This document shows positions 37,139 to 47,350 of a stretch of 64,000 nucleotides of DNA, one piece after another. The notes beneath the pieces are model-generated. The model ran no database searches and had not been told where the DNA came from. It saw only the letters and a program-made list of their open reading frames with translations. The stretch covers positions 80,933-144,932 of the forward strand of contig CALMIK010000045.1 in the NCBI GenBank assembly GCA_937863995.1, given 5' to 3'. The first letter of the stretch is position 1, and each line of letters opens with the position of its first letter. The stretch is from an uncultured Chelatococcus sp. GTDB lineage: Bacteria > Pseudomonadota > Alphaproteobacteria > Rhizobiales > Beijerinckiaceae. Both the position numbers and the translations under genes were made by a program.

Positions 37139-37840
37139 TCAGGCTTCCTTGAAACGGTAGCCGACGCCGTAGAGCGTCTCGATCATGTCGAAGTTGTCGT
37201 CGACCGCCTTGAACTTCTTGCGCAGCCGCTTGATGTGGCTGTCGATGGTGCGATCGTCGACATAAATCTGGTCGTCGTAGGCGGCGTCCATCAGCGCGTT
37301 GCGGCTCTTCACCACGCCGGGGCGCATGGCGAGCGCCTGCAGGATGAGGAACTCCGTCACGGTCAGCGTCACCGGCTCGTTGCGCCAGGTGCTGGTGTGG
37401 CGCTCGGGATCCATCTTCAGCAGCCCGCGCTCCAGCACGCGGGAAGCGTCGGGTTCGCGCGGCGCCGCCTGGTCGCGCGGAGCGGAACGGCGCAGCACGG
37501 CGCGCACGCGCTCGACCAGCAGGCGCTGGGAGAACGGCTTGCGGATGAAATCGTCGGCGCCCATCTTGAGCCCGAACAGCTCGTCGATCTCCTCGTCCTT
37601 CGATGTGAGGAAGATCACCGGCAGATCGGATTTCTGCCGCAGGCGGCGCAGCAGCTCCATGCCGTCCATGCGGGGCATCTTGATGTCGAAAATAGCGACG
37701 TCCGGCGGGTCGGCCGCCAGTCCGTCGAGCGCGGCGGCGCCGTCGGTGTAGGTCTGGATACGGTATCCCTCCGCCTCAAGGGCGATGGATACCGAAGTCA
37801 GGATGTTGCGATCGTCATCCACAAGGGCGATGGTTGGCAT
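37139..37840 (-). CDS. chvI: Response regulator ChvI
   Basis: OmpR-family regulator of the ChvG/ChvI (ExoS/ChvI) acid and envelope system. Receiver: acidic pocket DDD at 8-10, phospho-acceptor Asp52 ([10 protein letters not shown]), Lys101 in FIRKPF. DNA-binding winged helix from about 130 to 233 with [20 protein letters not shown] and [16 protein letters not shown]. The start at 37840 gives [10 protein letters not shown], standard for ChvI. pckA lies nearby in opposite orientation, as in relatives, but the kinase gene chvG is not in the neighbourhood. Confidence 0.93.
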   Translation of the reverse strand: MPTIALVDDDRNILTSVSIALEAEGYRIQTYTDGAAALDGLAADPPDVAIFDIKMPRMDGMELLRRLRQKSDLPVIFLTSKDEEIDELFGLKMGADDFIRKPFSQRLLVERVRAVLRRSAPRDQAAPREPDASRVLERGLLKMDPERHTSTWRNEPVTLTVTEFLILQALAMRPGVVKSRNALMDAAYDDQIYVDDRTIDSHIKRLRKKFKAVDDNFDMIETLYGVGYRFKEA

Positions 37841-38109
37841 ACGATGTCGCTCTCCTCGAAACGGGCTTGTGTTTGTTACGACCAAGCAAGGTCAAATTGT
37901 GGCATCCGAACCACTTGTACACCCGGAACCGACGACACACCCGTGATCGTCCCCGCGCGGCCCCGGCGCGCTCGAGGGCGAAAAAGGGGCATGCGCTTTT
38001 CGGTGAAACGCTTTATCCTCCATCTCGCCGTGCGCGCCAGACAGCAGGGAAACGGCCTCGTCCATCATGCGCGATATCAACGCGCGCCGCGATTTCATAA
38101 GGTACACCG

Positions 38110-38904
38110 TTGCCGAACAAGACACAATCGATCCGGCCGCAGGTTTCCGGCCCCACGGACGGCGATAGTTTCAATCCGCTTTTCTGCACCAGGCAGCTGT
38201 TGCGAGGCTTGCGCTCCGGCACGCTGGCCACGCTGCAGGCGGACGGCGGACCGTTTGCTTCGCTGGTCAGCATCGCGTCCGGTATCGACGGCACCCCGGT
38301 GACGCTGATCTCGCGGCTGGCGGTGCATACGCAGAACATCGCCCGCGATTCGCGCGTGTCGCTGCTGCTTGCCCATGCCGGCGGCGGCGACGCGGACGAC
38401 GATCCGGCGAGCCACCCCCGCGTCAGCCTGAGCGGGTGGGCGGAGATAACCACCGACGCGAACGACAGGCGCCGTTTCCTCGCGCGCCATCCTCACGCGG
38501 CCGTGTATGCGGATTTCGCGGACTTCGCCTTCTATCGCCTGGTGCCGGACAGCATCCATCTCGTCGCCGGATTCGGGCGCATCACCGGGCTTCCGCCGCA
38601 AGACGTGCTGAGCGGGGCGGACGTCGCGGCGCAACTCGCGCCGATCGAGGCGGACGCGGTCGCGCACATGAACGAGGATCACGCCGACGCCCTCGCGCTC
38701 TACGCTACCGTGCTGGCGCAGGCCGCGCCGTCGTCAGATGCCTGGCGCGCCACCGGCCTAGACCCGGAAGGCATTGACCTGTCGGACGGCAGGCGCGCGG
38801 TGCGCGTCTGGTATCCGCAGCCGCTCACGGGGGCGGCCGGGTTGCGCCCCGCGCTGGTGGCGCTGGCGCAGGAAGCGCGCTCGCGCGCGGCAGAAGGGAA
38901 CTGA
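38110..38904 (+). CDS. HugZ-family heme-utilisation / pyridoxamine-oxidase-like protein
   Basis: A 264-residue flavin-reductase-like split barrel (GTLATLQADGGPFASLVSIA, SRLAVHTQNIARDSRVSLLL) plus a C-terminal DUF2470-type domain with AHMNEDHADALALYA. This is the HugZ/heme-oxygenase-like domain order, so it may bind heme or flavin; the DUF2470 histidines fit heme contact. The start is a TTG, since no ATG occurs before residue 220. It lies between chvI and pckA and is in the same direction as pckA. Confidence 0.85.
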   Translation: MPNKTQSIRPQVSGPTDGDSFNPLFCTRQLLRGLRSGTLATLQADGGPFASLVSIASGIDGTPVTLISRLAVHTQNIARDSRVSLLLAHAGGGDADDDPASHPRVSLSGWAEITTDANDRRRFLARHPHAAVYADFADFAFYRLVPDSIHLVAGFGRITGLPPQDVLSGADVAAQLAPIEADAVAHMNEDHADALALYATVLAQAAPSSDAWRATGLDPEGIDLSDGRRAVRVWYPQPLTGAAGLRPALVALAQEARSRAAEGN

Positions 38905-39013
38905 CAGGCGGGCGGCGACAATCGAATTGCATTGTTTCGTCACATCAGTAACTACTGTATTTAGCCGGTGAGGCGAAACGCCGGGGCTAAAAATATGCGG
39001 ACGGACGACTTTT

Positions 39014-39020
39014 AAGGAGG
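39014..39020 (+). promoter_or_regulatory. Ribosome binding site of pckA
   Basis: aaggagg lies seven bases before a GTG start at 39028. An ATG five bases upstream is out of frame and is rejected. Confidence 0.85.
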
Positions 39021-39027
39021 GTATGCC

Positions 39028-40656
39028 GTGGAGAACATTGGTGTGGTCAACAGCGCCGCCGGCGCTCAGACGCTCGGGACGGACGGCACGCCCGGTTTCA
39101 CCGGCCTCGAGCGCGTGTACTGGAATCTCGAGGCGGCCGCGCTGAGCGAGGAAGCCGTGCGGCGCGGCGAGGCCAACTTCGCGGCGGGCGGCGCCCTGCT
39201 CGCCGACACCGGCGCACACACCGGCCGCAGCCCGAAAGACAAGTTCATCGTCCGCGACGCCCTCACCGACGCATCGGTATGGTGGGACAAGAACGGCGCC
39301 ATCAGCCCGGCGCAGTTCGATACCCTGCTCGACGACTTCATCGCCCACGCCAATGGCAAGGAGCTGTTCGCGCAGGACCTTTACGCCGGCGCCGACCCCG
39401 CTTTCCGCGTGCGCACGCGCGTCTACACCGAATTCGCCTGGCATTCGCAGTTCATCCGCAACCTCCTCATCCGGCCCGACCGGCGCGAACTGGCAGGCTT
39501 CGTACCTGAGCTCACCATCATCGACCTGCCCTCCTTCCGGGCCGATCCGGAGCGCCACGGCGTGCGCAGCTCCACCGTCATCGCCTGCGACTTCTCGCGC
39601 CGCATCGTCCTCATCGGCGGCACGTCCTATGCCGGCGAGATGAAGAAATCGGTCTTCACCTACCTTAACTTCACACTGCCCGATCAGGGCGTCATGCCGA
39701 TGCACTGCTCGGCGAACGTGGGGGAAGCGGGCGATCCGGCCGTGTTCTTCGGCCTCTCGGGCACGGGCAAGACCACCCTTTCCGCCGATCCGGCGCGCAC
39801 GCTCATCGGCGACGACGAGCACGGCTGGTCGAGCGAGGGCGTGTTCAACTTCGAGGGCGGCTGCTACGCCAAGACCATCCGGCTGTCGCGCGAGGCGGAG
39901 CCCGAGATCTTCGCCACCACGTCACGCTTCGGCACCGTGCTCGAGAACGTGGCGGTGGACCCGGTCACCCGCGTGCCCGATTTCGACGACGCCTCGCGCA
40001 CCGAAAACACGCGCTGCGCCTACCCGCTCGATTTCATCTCCAACGCCAGCCCGTCGGGCCGCGCGGGCACGCCTAAAAACATCGTCATGCTGACGTGCGA
40101 CGCGTTCGGCGTGTTGCCGCCCATCGCCAAGCTCACGCCGGCGCAGGCGATGTACCACTTCCTGTCCGGCTACACGGCCAAGGTCGCGGGCACCGAAAAG
40201 GGCGTCACCGACCCCGAGGCCACGTTCTCCACCTGCTTCGGCGCGCCGTTCATGCCCCGCCACCCGTCCGTCTACGGCAACCTGCTGCGCGACCTCATCG
40301 GCCGCCACGGCGTGGACTGCTGGCTCGTCAACACCGGCTGGACCGGCGGCAAGTACGGCGTCGGCCGGCGCATGCCCATCCGCGTCACCCGCCGGCTGCT
40401 GTCGGCGGCGCTCGACGGCTCGCTGAACAAGGCCGACTACCGGCTCGATCCCTATTTCGGCTTCGCGGTGCCGACCTCCGTGCCGGGCGTCGAGCCGCAC
40501 ATCCTCTATCCGGTCAAGACATGGGCCAGCAAGGCGGATTTCGCCCGCACGGCAGCGGCGCTCGTCGCGATGTTCCGCGAGAACTTCGCCGCCTTCGAGA
40601 GCCACGTCGAGCCGGACGTCAACGCCGCCGGCCCGCGCCCGCTCATCGCGGCCTAA
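39028..40656 (+). CDS. pckA: Phosphoenolpyruvate carboxykinase (ATP)
   Basis: Converts oxaloacetate and ATP to PEP, CO2 and ADP in gluconeogenesis. Complete at 542 residues: substrate loop [11 protein letters not shown], metal ligands in [12 protein letters not shown]-loop [14 protein letters not shown] (about 242-255), and ATP-contact IGDDEHGW. It starts at GTG with an excellent ribosome site. The chvI-pckA association is known in the order, where ChvI influences central carbon genes. It converges on the UbiH-like gene, 9 bases away. Confidence 0.97.
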   Translation: MENIGVVNSAAGAQTLGTDGTPGFTGLERVYWNLEAAALSEEAVRRGEANFAAGGALLADTGAHTGRSPKDKFIVRDALTDASVWWDKNGAISPAQFDTLLDDFIAHANGKELFAQDLYAGADPAFRVRTRVYTEFAWHSQFIRNLLIRPDRRELAGFVPELTIIDLPSFRADPERHGVRSSTVIACDFSRRIVLIGGTSYAGEMKKSVFTYLNFTLPDQGVMPMHCSANVGEAGDPAVFFGLSGTGKTTLSADPARTLIGDDEHGWSSEGVFNFEGGCYAKTIRLSREAEPEIFATTSRFGTVLENVAVDPVTRVPDFDDASRTENTRCAYPLDFISNASPSGRAGTPKNIVMLTCDAFGVLPPIAKLTPAQAMYHFLSGYTAKVAGTEKGVTDPEATFSTCFGAPFMPRHPSVYGNLLRDLIGRHGVDCWLVNTGWTGGKYGVGRRMPIRVTRRLLSAALDGSLNKADYRLDPYFGFAVPTSVPGVEPHILYPVKTWASKADFARTAAALVAMFRENFAAFESHVEPDVNAAGPRPLIAA

Positions 40657-40665
40657 CGCCTTCCC

Positions 40666-41916
40666 TCAGAGCGCCTCGCCGCGCAGCAGCCGGGGCGGGG
40701 CTCCCGTGAGGCCGCCCGCCTCGCGGGCGAGCAGGCGCTTCATCCCCGGCAGGCGATTGACCACACCCGCCCCCAGGTCCCGAATCAGGCGCGCGGGCAG
40801 GATGTCGTTCGAGAACAGCCGGTTCATCGTGTCCATGGCGGCGCCCGTGCTCACCACGTCGAAGCGGCGCGCGCGCTCATAGCCTTCCAGAACCTCGCTG
40901 CCTGCGGGGTCCAGCCCGAGCCGCACGCTGCCGGCGACTGCCTCGGCGAGCGCCGCCACGTCGCGCAGCCCGACGTTGAGCCCCAGTCCCGCCAGCGGGT
41001 GCACCACATGGGCGGCGTCTCCCACCAGCGCCAGCCGCTCGCCGGTGAAACGGCGCGCGATGCCGAGCGCCAGCGGAAAGGCGCGCGGTGTATCGAGCAG
41101 CGCGAGCTTGCCGAGCGCATCGCCGAAGCGGCGTGAAATCTCGCGCAGGATGTCCTCGCCGTCGAGCGTCACCAGCATCCGCGCCTCGTCCTCCGGCTCG
41201 ACCCAGACGATGGACGAGCGGTTGCCGGTAAGTGGCAGCATGGCGAACGTGCCGGCGGGCAAGAAGTGCTGCACGGCCACGCCTTCGTGCGGGCGCTCGT
41301 GACCGAGCGTCGCGACGATGCCCGCCTGCCCGTAGGCGCGGCCGATCCAGCCGATTCCCGCGCCACGGCGCAGCGGCGAGTTGCGCCCGTCCGCCGCCAC
41401 GACGAGCGCGGCGCCGGACTGCGCGCCGTCATCGAGCGTGAGACGCGCCGGGCGCGCCGCCGTCGCCTCGACGCGGGTCACTCCCCTTGCCACCAGCCGC
41501 ACGCCGGCGTGCTCCGCCTCGGCGCGCAGGGCGGCGATGAGCGCGTCGCCCTCCACCATGTGCGCCAGCGGCCCGTCACCCGCCGCGTCCTCGTCGAAGG
41601 TCAGCAGCGGCTGGCGCACCGCGTCGCCCAGACGGCTGTCGGTGATGCGCATGCGCGCGACCGGTTGCACGTCGCCCGCGAGCCGTTCCCACACGCCGAG
41701 CACGCCGAGCATCAACCGCGATCCGGCGGCGAGCGCGTAGGCGCGTCCCTTTTCATGCGCCGGCGAGCGCGCCAGGCCGGGATCGTAGACGGTGACCCCG
41801 TAGCGTTCGCCGACCGCGTGGCGCAGGGCGAGCGCGGCGCTGAGGCCTGCTGCGCCCGCGCCCACGACCGCGATCGTGCGCGCTCCCGTTCCCGGTTCTT
41901 CCGCAACTGTGGCCAT
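40666..41916 (-). CDS. UbiH/COQ6-family FAD-dependent hydroxylase
   Basis: FAD monooxygenase of ubiquinone synthesis (416 residues). GAGAAGLSAALALRH at 19-33 is the Rossmann FAD motif, the DG motif is VAADGRNSPLRR, and the second FAD motif is LVGDAAHVVHPLAGLGLNVGLRD. Family members hydroxylate C5, C1 or C6 of the benzoquinone ring; which one cannot be told. The ATG at 41916 has an aggagagg site and avoids a cysteine-rich upstream extension. Membrane-associated in the cytoplasm. Confidence 0.9.
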   Translation of the reverse strand: MATVAEEPGTGARTIAVVGAGAAGLSAALALRHAVGERYGVTVYDPGLARSPAHEKGRAYALAAGSRLMLGVLGVWERLAGDVQPVARMRITDSRLGDAVRQPLLTFDEDAAGDGPLAHMVEGDALIAALRAEAEHAGVRLVARGVTRVEATAARPARLTLDDGAQSGAALVVAADGRNSPLRRGAGIGWIGRAYGQAGIVATLGHERPHEGVAVQHFLPAGTFAMLPLTGNRSSIVWVEPEDEARMLVTLDGEDILREISRRFGDALGKLALLDTPRAFPLALGIARRFTGERLALVGDAAHVVHPLAGLGLNVGLRDVAALAEAVAGSVRLGLDPAGSEVLEGYERARRFDVVSTGAAMDTMNRLFSNDILPARLIRDLGAGVVNRLPGMKRLLAREAGGLTGAPPRLLRGEAL

Positions 41917-42142
41917 CCGCACCTCTCCTGTCCGTTTCGTGGGCAGCAGGCACATGCGACCGGCCTCGCCGGTCATGCATGCCACCCCTGCCCGTCACTC
42001 TATATACACTTGACGCGCCGTGTTGGAACATGCCCCCCTGATCGCGCGCAAGGCCAACGACGCGGCACGGTTGCGGAAGCGGGATGCGGCAGGGTATAGT
42101 CGAACCTAACAAGCGTTCGGTTACATAGAGGATGCGTCGCTC

Positions 42143-43018
42143 ATGAATTCAGCAGTGCTCGGTCTTCTGGGCCTCCTCGACCTCGAACAGCTTGAGGATA
42201 ACCTGTTTCGCGGCACAAGCCCCACTGAGGGCTGGCAGCGCGTTTTCGGCGGGCAGGTGATCGGCCAGGCCCTGGTGGCGGCCACGCGCACCGTGCCGGC
42301 GGACAGGCCGGCGCACTCGATGCATTGCTACTTCGTGCGCCCCGGCGATCCCAAGGTGCCGATCATCTACGAAGTGAAGCGCATTCGCGACGGCGGCAGC
42401 TTCACCACGCGCTATGTCGAGGCGATCCAGCACGGCCAGACGATCTTCACCTTCCTCGCCTCGTTCCACACCGACGAACCCGGCCTGCGCCACCAGCCGC
42501 CGATGCCTGTCGTGCCCGGGCCGGAAGACACAGCGCAGGAAGACCTGCAGGCCGCTTTCCTGCAGCACATGCCGGCCCCCATCCGCGCCTATTTCGAGCG
42601 CGAGCGCCCCATCGAGCTGCGGCCCGTGGACTACAGCCGCTTTCTGCCCGGCACCCAGGAGGCGAGAAAGCCCTCGTTCGACATCTGGATTCGGTCGGCG
42701 GGGCCGCTGCCGGACGATCAGGCGATCCACCGCTGCGTGCTGGGCTATGCCTCCGACATGACGCTGCTCGACACCAGCCTCGCCGTGCATGGCCGGTCGG
42801 TCTTCGACGGCGGCATCCAGGGTGCGAGCCTCGATCACGCCATGTGGTTCCATCGCCCGTTCCGCGCCGACGAATGGCTGCTCTATTCGCAGGACAGCCC
42901 GTTTTCGGGCGGCGCGCGCGGCCTCTCGCGCGGCAACATCTTCACCAGGGACGGGCTGCACGTCGCCACCGTCGCCCAGGAAGGGCTGATCCGGCCCATC
43001 AACCGCACGCCCTCCTGA
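42143..43018 (+). CDS. tesB: Acyl-CoA thioesterase II
   Basis: Double-hotdog thioesterase of 291 residues. It has the FGGQVIGQALVAA motif near 35, and the second-domain segment GASLDHAMWFHRPFRADEWLLYSQDSP with catalytic aspartate, followed by the GGARGLSRGNIF region contributing Thr/Gln. It hydrolyses medium- and long-chain acyl-CoAs in the cytoplasm. It is oriented toward glnK, with 255 bases between. Confidence 0.93.
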   Translation: MNSAVLGLLGLLDLEQLEDNLFRGTSPTEGWQRVFGGQVIGQALVAATRTVPADRPAHSMHCYFVRPGDPKVPIIYEVKRIRDGGSFTTRYVEAIQHGQTIFTFLASFHTDEPGLRHQPPMPVVPGPEDTAQEDLQAAFLQHMPAPIRAYFERERPIELRPVDYSRFLPGTQEARKPSFDIWIRSAGPLPDDQAIHRCVLGYASDMTLLDTSLAVHGRSVFDGGIQGASLDHAMWFHRPFRADEWLLYSQDSPFSGGARGLSRGNIFTRDGLHVATVAQEGLIRPINRTPS

Positions 43019-43612
<594 letters not shown>

Positions 43613-43651
43613 AGGCACGCTCTCACCCCAGGCGATGGAAGGAGTTCTTCT

Positions 43652-45136
43652 ATGCAGTTTCCACGTTCCGCGTCTTGCGGTCATTTACCCGGTGTTCTCG
43701 CGGGCTCGCTCGTCTTCGGCCTCGCGGCGACGCCGGCGTTTGCGCAGGATGCGCCGGTGCCCAACAACGGCGACACCGCCTTTCTGCTGGTGAGCACGCT
43801 TCTGGTGCTGTTCATGTCGGTGCCGGGGCTGGCGCTGTTCTACGGCGGGCTGGTGCGCTCCAAGAACATGCTCTCGGTGCTGTCGCAGGTCATCGCCATC
43901 GTGGCGCTCGCGGCCATCATCTGGATCGTTTACGGCTACTCCCTCGCCTTCACCAACGGCGGCAGCCTCAACAGCTTCGTGGGCGGGTTCGACAAGCTGT
44001 TCCTGGCGGGCGTCGATGCCTCGTCGGTGGCGGCCACCTTCTCCAACGGCGCGGTGGTGCCGGAATACGCCTACATCGCCTTCCAGGCCACCTTCGCCTG
44101 CCTGACGCCGGCGCTGATCGTGGGCGCCATAGCGGAACGCACGCGGTTTTCGGCGGTGCTGCTGTTCACGGCGCTGTGGCTGACGTTCGTCTACTTCCCG
44201 CTGGCGCACATGGTGTGGTACTGGCCCGGCCCCGACGCGCTGGCGGACGCCGCACGCGCCGTCGCGCAGGCGACAGACGACGCCGCGCGCGCGACGGCTG
44301 CCGCCCATCTCGCGGCGGTCGAGGCCGATGCGGGCCTCATCTTCAAGTGGGGCGCGCTCGATTTCGCCGGCGGCACGGTGGTGCACATCAACTCGGGCGT
44401 GGCGGGCCTCGTGGGCGCCATCATGGTCGGCAAGCGCATCGGCTACGGGCGCGAGGCGCTGCCGCCCCATTCGCTGACGCTGACGCTCGTCGGCGCGGCC
44501 ATTCTGTGGGTGGGCTGGTTCGGTTTCAACGCCGGCTCCAACCTCGAGGCCAACGGCGCGGCGGCTCTCGCCTTCGTCAACACGCTGTTCGCGACGGCAG
44601 GCGGTATCCTCGGCTGGCTCATCATCGAGTGGACGACGAAGGGCAAGCCCTCGCTGCTCGGCCTCGTGTCCGGCGCGGTTTCGGGCCTTGTCGCGGTGAC
44701 GCCGGCGGCGGGCTTCGCCGGCCCGGTCGGCGCGGCGGTGCTCGGCCTCATCGCTGGCGTGATCTGCTTCTGGTTCGTGACGAGCGTCAAGAACGCGCTG
44801 GGTTACGACGACGCGCTCGACGTGTTCGGCATCCACGGCGTGGGCGGCATTGTGGGCGCCATCGCCACCGGCGTGCTCGTCTCCCCGGCCTTTGGCGGCG
44901 CGGGCCTCGTCGACTACGTGTCGAGCCCGGGCGAAGCCGTGGGCGTGGCGGTGAACATCGGCGCGCAGGTGTGGGCGCAGCTCAAGGGCGTACTGCTGAC
45001 GGTGGTGTGGACGGGCGTGGGTTCGGCGATCCTGTTCAAGCTCGTCGACGTGCTCGTGGGCCTGCGTGTCAGCCCCGAGGCGGAGCGCGAGGGTCTCGAC
45101 ATCGCCGAGCACGGCGAGCGCGCCTACAACATCTGA
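43652..45136 (+). CDS. amtB: Ammonium transporter
   Basis: Eleven-helix channel (494 residues) with an N-terminal signal ending TPAFAQ. The twin-histidine pore is represented by PLAHMVWYWPG and FGIHGVGGIVG; the phenylalanine gate region and ALDFAGGTVVHINSGVAGL are intact. It imports NH4+ or NH3 at low nitrogen and is gated by GlnK. A periplasmic insert of about 35 alanine-rich residues (ARAVAQATDDAARATAAAHL) lies after the first histidine motif, as in some alphaproteobacterial Amts. Confidence 0.96.
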   Translation: MQFPRSASCGHLPGVLAGSLVFGLAATPAFAQDAPVPNNGDTAFLLVSTLLVLFMSVPGLALFYGGLVRSKNMLSVLSQVIAIVALAAIIWIVYGYSLAFTNGGSLNSFVGGFDKLFLAGVDASSVAATFSNGAVVPEYAYIAFQATFACLTPALIVGAIAERTRFSAVLLFTALWLTFVYFPLAHMVWYWPGPDALADAARAVAQATDDAARATAAAHLAAVEADAGLIFKWGALDFAGGTVVHINSGVAGLVGAIMVGKRIGYGREALPPHSLTLTLVGAAILWVGWFGFNAGSNLEANGAAALAFVNTLFATAGGILGWLIIEWTTKGKPSLLGLVSGAVSGLVAVTPAAGFAGPVGAAVLGLIAGVICFWFVTSVKNALGYDDALDVFGIHGVGGIVGAIATGVLVSPAFGGAGLVDYVSSPGEAVGVAVNIGAQVWAQLKGVLLTVVWTGVGSAILFKLVDVLVGLRVSPEAEREGLDIAEHGERAYNI

Positions 45137-45163
45137 CCCGCGGCGCGGATCATCGGCAAGAGG

Positions 45164-45193
45164 CGGGGGCGGCGCGCATGCGGGCCGCCCCCG
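45164..45193. terminator. Hairpin between amtB and the convergent cNMP gene
   Basis: Perfect 10-bp stem cgggggcggc/gccgcccccg with a 10-base loop, just after amtB and before the end of the opposing gene; may terminate both directions, though no strong T tract is seen. Confidence 0.55.
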
Positions 45194-45198
45194 GCGTT

Positions 45199-45678
45199 TC
45201 AGGAGGCCGGTTCCGGCGGGATCGCCGCCTGCGCCGATTGCAGCAACTGGCCGACGACCTCGAGTTCCATTGCCAGTTGCCGCAGTTGCACGGCGATGGC
45301 CTGCTGCAGTGCCGCCGCCGACAGCGGAAACTCCTCCAGCACACGGCCGATGAGCGCGCGCGACAGGCGCAGCACGGCCCCGTCGTCCTCGACCACGGCG
45401 GTGGCCTGCCAGTCGGTCTCGATCACCAGCGCCAGTTCGCCCAGCAGGCAGCCGACGCCGGCCCGTTCGCGCACGTGGCCGGCCGCATCGAGCAGCGCGA
45501 CCTCGCCGTTGACGACGACGAAGCCGCCCTCAGCCGGCTCTCCCTGCCGGTAGAGCACATCCCCGGCGCGCACGGGCCGCGTCTGCGCCGACAGCGCCAG
45601 GCGGCGCAGGGCGGCTTGCTCGAAGCCAGCGAAGGCGGGCAACGCCGCCAGCAGCGCGATGTCGTCACTCAGCGCCAT
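45199..45678 (-). CDS. cNMP-fold protein with altered phosphate cassette (159 aa)
   Basis: A single CRP-like beta-roll plus a C-terminal helix, no DNA-binding domain. The cassette begins GELAL (80-84), but the arginine normally two residues before A-T is replaced: the sequence is TDWQAT with Trp90. This suggests it does not bind cyclic nucleotides in the usual way, or binds another ligand. It lies 57 bases downstream of the response-regulator gene, same strand, so the two are likely co-transcribed. Start 45678 begins MALSDDIALLAAL. Confidence 0.75.
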   Translation of the reverse strand: MALSDDIALLAALPAFAGFEQAALRRLALSAQTRPVRAGDVLYRQGEPAEGGFVVVNGEVALLDAAGHVRERAGVGCLLGELALVIETDWQATAVVEDDGAVLRLSRALIGRVLEEFPLSAAALQQAIAVQLRQLAMELEVVGQLLQSAQAAIPPEPAS

Positions 45679-45735
45679 GATTATCTTTCCGCATGGTTCA
45701 CCCTTCCGAAGGTGCCATTCCGGCAACGGGCGGCA

Positions 45736-46422
45736 TCACGGGGCGAGCTTGTATCCGCCCGGTTCCGTGACAAGAATGCGCGCGTTGGACGGGTCTTCCT
45801 CGATCTTCTGGCGCAGGCGATAGATATGCGTTTCCAGCGTGTGGGTGGTGACGGCGGCGTTATATCCCCACACCTCGGCGAGCAGCGTCTCGCGCGCCAC
45901 CACCTGGTCTTCCGCCCGGTAGAGGAAACGCAGGATGGCGGTTTCCTTCTCGGTGAGCTTGAGGCGCGACCCCTTGGCGTCAACGAGCAGCTTCGCGCCG
46001 GGGCGGAACGTGTACTGCCCCACCTTCAGCACCGCATCCTCACTGGCCTCGTGCTGGCGCAGCTGCACCCGCACGCGCGCCAGCAGCACCGCGAAACGGA
46101 ACGGCTTGACGATGTAGTCGTTGGCGCCCGCCTCCAGCCCCTGAATAGTGTCCGCGTCTTCCGTGTGGCCGGTGAGCATGACGATGGGGGCGCGAAAGCC
46201 GGCGCGGCGAATGACCTTGACCGCCTCGCGGCCATCGATGTCCGGCAGGCCGACATCCATGATCACGAGGTCGAAGCGTCCCGAGCGCGCCGCATCGATG
46301 GCGGCGGCGCCCGTATCGACGCTGGTCACCTCGAAATCGCCGGTCAGCGTCAATTGTTCAGACAGCGTCTCGCGCAGGTCCGCCTCGTCGTCGACGATCA
46401 ACAGTTGATAGGGGCCTGACAT
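45736..46422 (-). CDS. OmpR-family response regulator, CenR-like
   Basis: Receiver with DDE (11-13) and phospho-Asp56 (IMDVGLPDIDG), Lys in VKPFRF, then a winged-helix domain with LKLTEKETAILRFLYRA and TTHTLETHIYRLRQKIE. The end sequence VTEPGGYKLAP and the VTTHTLETHIYRLRQKIE stretch are like the alphaproteobacterial CenR cell-envelope regulators, though I am only moderately sure. It is next to an L,D-transpeptidase gene in the opposite direction, consistent with envelope control. No kinase gene is adjacent. Confidence 0.85.
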   Translation of the reverse strand: MSGPYQLLIVDDEADLRETLSEQLTLTGDFEVTSVDTGAAAIDAARSGRFDLVIMDVGLPDIDGREAVKVIRRAGFRAPIVMLTGHTEDADTIQGLEAGANDYIVKPFRFAVLLARVRVQLRQHEASEDAVLKVGQYTFRPGAKLLVDAKGSRLKLTEKETAILRFLYRAEDQVVARETLLAEVWGYNAAVTTHTLETHIYRLRQKIEEDPSNARILVTEPGGYKLAP

Positions 46423-46717
46423 GCGTGTGTGCTCTCCAAAAAATCGATAACGCCTGCGATGTTGCTTGATCCGGCCCCGCCCCGACTGATCGACGATCGC
46501 AATCCGCCGGAAGGCGCCCACACGGTTTCATAAAGATAGCATGTGTCAACAATTGAAATCGATTTGCGTTGCAGTTGCATCATGACCTGTTGTGCAAATC
46601 GCTTCGGATCTGGTGTTTTTACCGCAACCTGCGTTTAATTTGAGTTTCAAATCAAACGCAAGCCGCTTTAACCGGGCCTTGGATGTCCCGCAACCGGCAA
46701 AAAAGGAAACATTCGAG

Positions 46718-47350
46718 ATGCAACGGCCCGCCGCGCTGCCGCTGATCCGCGTTTTCGCCACGCCAGGCGTCTCTTGGCCTGGCGCCCCTCTGCGCGGCAC
46801 CTCCCTGCGCGGCCGCATCGTTGCCGGAAATGTGAGCATCGCCTGCGCGCTCGGCAAGGGCGGCATCACGCACGGCAAGCGGGAGGGCGACGGCGCCACG
46901 CCCGCCGGCGCGCATAGGCCTGTGCATGGATATTACCGCGCCGACCGCATCCGCAAGCCCGCGACCGCCGTGCCGCTCGCGCCCCTGCGCGCCGACGACG
47001 GCTGGTGCGACGCCACCGGCCACAGCCGCTACAACCGCCACGTCACCCTGCCCTTCCCGGCCCGCCACGAGACGATGTGGCGCGACGACCATCTCTACGA
47101 CATCGTGATCGATCTCGGCTGGAACGCTCGCCCGCGCGCGCAGGGGCGCGGCAGCGCCATCTTCCTGCATCTGGCGCGCGAGGACGGCGGACCGACGGAA
47201 GGCTGCATCGCCGTGCCGCGCGACAAGGCGCGCCGCCTCCTTGCGCTGCTCGGACCGCGCACGCGGATCGTCGTGGCCGGCAAGCCCAAGCCGGTGCGCA
47301 AGCGGAAGTCGGTGCGCAAGCCTGTGCCGGTCAAACCGCGAAGGCGCTGA
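46718..47350 (+). CDS. L,D-transpeptidase family protein (YkuD domain)
   Basis: A 210-residue protein with the catalytic motif HLAREDGGPTEGCIAV: His and Cys of the L,D-transpeptidase active site. YkuD-type enzymes cross-link peptidoglycan or attach lipoproteins. There is no clear signal peptide with the start at 46718 (aaaggaaac ribosome site), so export is uncertain; the C-terminus is very basic (KPVRKRKSVRK). It is divergent from the regulator gene, and its end overlaps the end of the second ABC operon by 20 bases. Confidence 0.85.
   Translation: MQRPAALPLIRVFATPGVSWPGAPLRGTSLRGRIVAGNVSIACALGKGGITHGKREGDGATPAGAHRPVHGYYRADRIRKPATAVPLAPLRADDGWCDATGHSRYNRHVTLPFPARHETMWRDDHLYDIVIDLGWNARPRAQGRGSAIFLHLAREDGGPTEGCIAVPRDKARRLLALLGPRTRIVVAGKPKPVRKRKSVRKPVPVKPRRR

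Noticed and set aside
43675..46419. A 914-codon plus-strand frame over amtB and beyond
   Set aside because: Runs across amtB in another frame and antisense to two following genes; low-complexity product.
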